Source of the DNA: Candidatus Acidiferrum typicum
Lineage (GTDB): Bacteria > Acidobacteriota > Terriglobia > Acidiferrales > UBA7541
Assembly: GCA_025463105.1 (NCBI GenBank)
Contig: JAOAPW010000504.1
Coordinates: 1-19,026 of the forward strand
Direction of reading: 5' to 3'
Length of the DNA stretch: 19,026 nt
A program made the translations under genes and the position numbers. Shown in pieces: positions 15,163-19,026 of the stretch. The notes beneath the pieces are model-generated. The model was not told the origin of the DNA, did no database searches, and saw nothing but the letters and a program-made list of their open reading frames with translations. Positions within the stretch are counted from its first letter, which is position 1, and every line of letters begins with the position of its first letter.

Positions 15163-17499
15163 ATGATGAACACCTTCATTCGACGAACGATTGGATTTGT
15201 GGCCGCGATATTTATCCTGGCTCTGCCGGTTGCGGCACAACAAGATCGGGGAGAACTTCGCATTGAAGTGCACGACCCGCAAGGAGCCGCTCTTGTTGCG
15301 CAAGGCGAATTGGTATCGGTCGGAAACCAATTCCGGCTGAATTTTCAAGTGGGAGAAGATGGCCGGTACGTCGCGAAAAGCCTTGCGTTCGGCATATACC
15401 GAGTCAGCGTGACGCATTCTGGATTCGTTCCTTCCACCCAATTGGTCGAAATTCGGTCGATGCTGCCTCAGCAACTGTCCGTCACGCTTGGATTAACGCC
15501 GCTTGAAACCCAGGTGCAAGTGGACGATGCGGGAACGCTGGTCGATCCGTCTCGCACGGGAACGGTTTACACAATCGGCTCGCAATCCATTAGCGAACAG
15601 TCATCGCCCCAGCCCGGGCGCGGCATCCTTAGCGTGGTGGACGCGCAGCCCGGATGGCTGTACGAAGCCAATGGAGTCTTGCATCCGCGTGGGTCGGAAT
15701 ACGATGTGCAATTCGTCGTGGATGGTCTCCCGCTTACGGAGAATCGCTCTCCGGCGTTTGCGCCTCCGTTTGAATCGGGCGACGTGGAGTCCATGCGAGT
15801 GATGACCGCCGGCTTTCCGGCCGAGTACGGCAGGAAACTCGGAGGCGTAGTGGAGATCACCTCTCCGAAGAATGCTCCCGATGGTTTGCACGGAGAATTT
15901 GACGCCGAGGGCGGCAGTTTTTCGACAGGCTCCGCGCATGCGGCGCTGTTCTATGCCCATGGGGCCAACAGATTTTCCGTCAGCGGCGACGGTTTTCACA
16001 CCGATCGATACCTGGATCCTCCTGTTCTAGGGAACTACACGAATCGCGGAAATGCGGGAGGATTTTCGGCATCCTACGAACGCGATTTCTCAAGCAGCGA
16101 TCGATTGTTGATCACGGTGACTCAACATTCGGTCCGCTATCTGGTGCCGAACGAACTGGTGCAACAGCAAGCGGGGCAGCGTGAAGATGCCGCGCAGAGG
16201 GAGACCAGTGGCCAACTGCGCTACACACATACATTCTCGCCGGACCTGCTGTTCAGCGTCGCGGGAAGCGTGCGCGACGCGACTGCGCTTCTTACATCGA
16301 ACGCCCAGTCTACTCCAGTCATCGTTTCGCAGGATCGCGGGTATCGCGAAGGGTATGTGCGCGCGGACCTTGCGGGACATCATGGAAAACACGAGTGGAA
16401 AATTGGCGTGGACGGAATCTTCAGCCCCGTGCATGAAGCGCTGCGGTATCAAATTACCGATCCCACGCAATTTGATCCCGGCACGCAGCCCTCATTTCAG
16501 TTTTCCGACCGGCGATGGGACATCGAGCCGTCGGCTTACGCGCAGGATCAGATCCGATTGGGACACTGGAACATCGCCGCGGGTTTGCGCTTTGACCACT
16601 ATGGATTCGCGGTGAATGAATCGGCATGGAGTCCGCGGATCGGGATCTCGCGCTTCATTCCATCGATGAACCTGCTTATTCATGGATCATACGATCGAGT
16701 CTTTCAGACTCCAGCCATTGAAAATCTGCTGCTGGCAAGTTCGCCGCAACTGGACTCAGTTAGCAATCTTGTCTTGCGAATCCCTGTGCGGCCGGGCCGG
16801 GCGAACTACTATGAAGTCGGCTTCACCAAGTCTCTGGCAGGCAATTTGCGGATCGACGGGAATGTTTTTCGGCGCGATTTTCACAATTTTCCGGATGACG
16901 ACACTTTGCTTGATACCGGCATCAGTTTCCCGATCGCTTTTTCGACGGCCCGCATTTACGGCGAGGAAGTTCAGGTTGCCGTTCCGCACTGGGGCCGCTT
17001 TTCTGGATTTGTGAGTTATTCCAATCAGACGGGTGTGGGACAAGGCCCTCTGACCGGCGGTTTATTTCTTGGCGACAAAGCTACTAACACCGCGGGCTCG
17101 AGTACGTTTCCGATTTCGCAGGACCAACGAAATACGGTTCGTGCACGCCTCCGTTTTCAAGCCACCGAGCGATTTTGGCTCGCGGCCAGCGCGGGATACG
17201 GAAGCGGTTTGCCCGTAAATCTGGACCAGTCGATTGATTACAATGCTGCTTTGACTCAGTATGGGCCTTCTATTTTAAACCAGGTTAATTTTGGCGCCGG
17301 ACGTGTCCGACCTAACTTCTCGCTCGACGCCTCGGCCGGAGCAAATTTGTTTCACAAGGAAAATAAAGACGTTTCCGTGCAGCTCGAAGCCAACAACCTG
17401 ACCAACCGCGTCAATGTGCTGAATTTCGCCAGCCTCTTCTCTGGTACCGCGGTTGCACCTCCACGCAGCGTCAGCGCTCGCTTAAAACTTTCATTCTAA
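15163..17499 (+). CDS. TonB-dependent outer-membrane receptor with carboxypeptidase-regulatory domain
   Basis: A 778-residue outer-membrane transporter/receptor. Residues 1-27 (IRRTIGFVAAIFILALPVAA) are a signal peptide. Residues ~30-110 form a carboxypeptidase-regulatory-like beta-sandwich (GELRIEVHDPQGAALVAQGE, then GIYRVSVTHSGF), common in acidobacterial and Bacteroidota receptors. Residues ~140-240 are the plug, with FVVDGLPLTENR and VMTAGFPAEYGRKLGGVVEI. The remaining ~530 residues are the beta-barrel, with typical late strands (YYEVGFTKSLAGNLRIDGNV, QLEANNLTNRVNVLNF) and a final LKLSF, the C-terminal Phe needed for barrel assembly. No standard TonB box is obvious. Substrate unknown, probably an oligosaccharide, peptide or metal complex. 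Adjacent ATGs at 15163 and 15166 lack a ribosome site, and an in-frame TTG at 15136 is a weaker option. It is bracketed by palindromic repeats on both sides. Confidence 0.9.
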   Translation: MMNTFIRRTIGFVAAIFILALPVAAQQDRGELRIEVHDPQGAALVAQGELVSVGNQFRLNFQVGEDGRYVAKSLAFGIYRVSVTHSGFVPSTQLVEIRSMLPQQLSVTLGLTPLETQVQVDDAGTLVDPSRTGTVYTIGSQSISEQSSPQPGRGILSVVDAQPGWLYEANGVLHPRGSEYDVQFVVDGLPLTENRSPAFAPPFESGDVESMRVMTAGFPAEYGRKLGGVVEITSPKNAPDGLHGEFDAEGGSFSTGSAHAALFYAHGANRFSVSGDGFHTDRYLDPPVLGNYTNRGNAGGFSASYERDFSSSDRLLITVTQHSVRYLVPNELVQQQAGQREDAAQRETSGQLRYTHTFSPDLLFSVAGSVRDATALLTSNAQSTPVIVSQDRGYREGYVRADLAGHHGKHEWKIGVDGIFSPVHEALRYQITDPTQFDPGTQPSFQFSDRRWDIEPSAYAQDQIRLGHWNIAAGLRFDHYGFAVNESAWSPRIGISRFIPSMNLLIHGSYDRVFQTPAIENLLLASSPQLDSVSNLVLRIPVRPGRANYYEVGFTKSLAGNLRIDGNVFRRDFHNFPDDDTLLDTGISFPIAFSTARIYGEEVQVAVPHWGRFSGFVSYSNQTGVGQGPLTGGLFLGDKATNTAGSSTFPISQDQRNTVRARLRFQATERFWLAASAGYGSGLPVNLDQSIDYNAALTQYGPSILNQVNFGAGRVRPNFSLDASAGANLFHKENKDVSVQLEANNLTNRVNVLNFASLFSGTAVAPPRSVSARLKLSF

Positions 17500-17534
17500 T
17501 CAACCTTCGGCATTTGACACAGCGCAGTCGCGGT

Positions 17535-17634
17535 AGTAGCACAGGCTGCAGCCTGTGTGGTTTTGATTTAGTGTGTGCGCCATTCTCGCGGGCGGCACCA
17601 AAGTCAAACCCACACAGACTGAAGTCTGTGCTAC
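17535..17634. repeat. Dispersed palindromic repeat, copy 2 (CACAGGCTGCAGCCTGTG)
   Basis: CACAGGCTGCAGCCTGTG (17540-17557) is a perfect 18-base palindrome. CACAGACTGAAGTCTGTG (17613-17630) is a near-palindrome of the same family. The flanks extend the pairing: TAGCACAG on the left against CTGTGCTA on the right, and TGTGTGGTTTTGA against TCAAACCCACACA inside. The whole 100-base block can fold as one long hairpin and matches the design of the block at 14863-14945. It starts 36 bases after the receptor stop codon and precedes the promoter of the peptidase gene. Confidence 0.75.
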
Positions 17635-17723
17635 AAAAACCCCTTTTCGCGCCGGCCTGTGCCTCCTCAGTCGCACATTTAACGAGGTCAGTCTCCCAAA
17701 TTACGCGCGCCCGGTCTCCTGAT

Positions 17724-17752
17724 TTGACACCATTCACACTGCGGCATAGGAT
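17724..17752 (+). promoter_or_regulatory. Sigma-70-type promoter for the M28 peptidase
   Basis: A perfect TTGACA (17724-17729), a 17-base spacer and TAGGAT (17747-17752). Transcription should begin near 17759, only about 6 bases before the ATG at 17765. The message would be almost leaderless, and no ribosome-binding sequence fits in that space. Confidence 0.6.
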
Positions 17753-17764
17753 TCTCTAATACTT

Positions 17765-19026
17765 ATGCGCGCTTATAAATTCAGTGGACCGAACCCTAAA
17801 AAGTCCCGTTTGGATTCCGCGTCTTTCAATTGGCGCAGGCGCTGCGCGATTCTGGCTCTTGGTCTTCTCGCAGTAAGCGCTGTCGCTGCGGCTGATTCCG
17901 CCGATCCGAAACGATATCTGGACGACATCAAGGCGCTCACGACTCCCGCGATGGAGGGCCGTGGTGACGGATCACCGGGACTCACGTTGGCGGCAAACTT
18001 GATCGAAGAGCGTTTTCGCGCTCTGGGTTTGCAGCCTGCGGGAAAAAACTCCTACCTGCAGGCGTTCAGCGTCATCACTGGCGCGAAGTTGAAGGATGAC
18101 AATCGTCTTGAGATTGTAAACGGCGCCGACAAGAAGACCCTTAAAATAAATCAGGACTTCGTTCCTTTCAGCTTTTCGTCGTCGGGCGAAATCAGCGGTC
18201 CCGTTGTATTTGCCGGATATGGAGCCACCGCGAAGGAATTTAATTACGACGATTACGCGCATCTGGATGTGACGGACAAGATTGTCGTGGTCCTGCGTTA
18301 TGAGCCAGCGGGCTTTGCGGCCAAGAGCGGGAACCACGGCCTGACAGAGCACTCTCAGTTGATCACCAAAGCGATCAATGCCAGGAATCACGGCGCAAAA
18401 GCCGTTATCGTGGTCAACGGAAAATTGGGCGACGGTGAAGACGATGCGCTCACACGATTCGGAAGCGTCAGCGGCCCCGAGAATGCCGGCATACTTTTCC
18501 TGCAGGTGAAAAATGCCGCCGCGCAGCAATGGTTTGCAGCTGCGGGTAAATCGCTGGCCGACGTTCAAAATCAAATTGACGCGTCGTCGAATCCGGCTTC
18601 ATTTCCGTTCCCAGCGAAGTTGCAGGTTTCATTGAAGGTCAATATCGAGAGCACGCGCGCGACCGTAAATAATGTGCTCGCGTATCTGCCGGGAAAGACG
18701 GACGAGTACGTCATCATTGGCGCGCACTACGATCATCTGGGTCGCGGCTATTACGATTCGCTCGCGCCATCGCTCATTGGCCAGATTCATCCCGGCGCGG
18801 ACGACAATGCGTCCGGCACGGCCGGCGTCCTCGAGTTGGCTCGCCTGCTCGCTCCGATGAAGGGAAAACTGCAACGCGGAATTCTTTTCGCTTCGTTCGC
18901 AGGGGAAGAGCTCGGTCTGCTGGGTTCCGCCGAATGGGTGAAGGAGCCGACGCTCCCGCTTGGCAAAGCCGTCGCCATGCTGAACATGGACATGATCGGA
19001 CGCATCAAGGACGACAAAGTTTATAT
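17765..19026 (+). CDS. Secreted M28 metallopeptidase with PA domain (cut by window edge)
   Basis: 420 codons of a gene that runs past the window end. A basic, hydrophobic signal (RRRCAILALGLLAVSAVAAA, 24-43) shows export. Residues ~45-300 include a protease-associated (PA) insert, with GPVVFAGYGA and a domain ending near FLQVKNAAAQQW. The peptidase core follows: VIIGAHYDHLG (zinc H321), GADDNASGTAG (bridging D346), FAGEELGLLGS (E381/E382) and NMDMIGR (D409). The last zinc His should lie beyond the edge. The family contains dizinc aminopeptidases and related hydrolases such as glutaminyl cyclase-like enzymes, so an aminopeptidase acting on imported or external peptides is likeliest. The ATG follows its promoter by only ~12 bases, and no other ATG precedes the signal peptide. 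Confidence 0.9.
   Translation, partial: MRAYKFSGPNPKKSRLDSASFNWRRRCAILALGLLAVSAVAAADSADPKRYLDDIKALTTPAMEGRGDGSPGLTLAANLIEERFRALGLQPAGKNSYLQAFSVITGAKLKDDNRLEIVNGADKKTLKINQDFVPFSFSSSGEISGPVVFAGYGATAKEFNYDDYAHLDVTDKIVVVLRYEPAGFAAKSGNHGLTEHSQLITKAINARNHGAKAVIVVNGKLGDGEDDALTRFGSVSGPENAGILFLQVKNAAAQQWFAAAGKSLADVQNQIDASSNPASFPFPAKLQVSLKVNIESTRATVNNVLAYLPGKTDEYVIIGAHYDHLGRGYYDSLAPSLIGQIHPGADDNASGTAGVLELARLLAPMKGKLQRGILFASFAGEELGLLGSAEWVKEPTLPLGKAVAMLNMDMIGRIKDDKVY

Noticed and set aside
14863..17634. CRISPR array or transposon ends
   Set aside because: The palindromes occur as inverted pairs with unequal middles, not as evenly spaced direct repeats, and no cas or transposase gene is present in the window.

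Overview
The window looks like chromosomal DNA from a soil-type Acidobacteriota (Koribacter/Sulfotelmatobacter-like). This is inferred from the gene families and repeats, not from a marker gene. The supporting signs are a TonB-dependent receptor with an N-terminal carboxypeptidase-regulatory domain, secreted enzymes with Tat or Sec signals (amidohydrolase, NHL propeller, M28 peptidase), a DUF5752/TreT pair, and dispersed palindromic repeats of the CACAGGCTGAAGCCTGTG and GCCGGCGTCTCGCCGGC types. I see no rRNA, tRNA, CRISPR array, transposase or integrase.

Layout. 1-1432 holds two minus-strand genes: the N-terminus of a Tat-exported amidohydrolase and an NHL-repeat beta-propeller with a likely amidating-lyase-like fold. 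A divergent plus-strand gene encodes a small outer-membrane beta-barrel (1605-2225). A 488-base non-coding stretch (2226-2713) carries a possible minus-strand gene remnant. Next comes a plus-strand run: single-chain pyruvate carboxylase, a mercuric-reductase-like flavoprotein, and a 3-methyladenine DNA glycosylase directly abutting it (2714-8215). A 68-codon minus-strand gene of unknown family (8252-8458), with its own good promoter, lies divergent to a DUF5996 gene (8627-9553).

The most interesting part is 9669-14862, a trehalose operon of four genes whose stop and start codons overlap (GTGA, ATGA, ATGA). The first gene fuses an extracytoplasmic sensor, two membrane helices and a HAMP domain to a complete GT20 trehalose-6-phosphate synthase. 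It is followed by trehalose-6-phosphate phosphatase, a DUF5752 protein and a TreT-type trehalose glycosyltransferring synthase. One transcript would therefore supply both the two-step OtsA/OtsB route and the one-step reversible TreT route. The first step would be membrane-anchored and possibly controlled directly by an external signal. A sigma-54-type promoter candidate preceded by a perfect inverted repeat lies about 100 bases upstream of the first gene.

14863-17634 holds a TonB-dependent receptor gene bracketed by palindromic repeat elements of two families. The window ends inside a secreted PA-domain M28 metallopeptidase that has a strong promoter only a few bases from its start codon.
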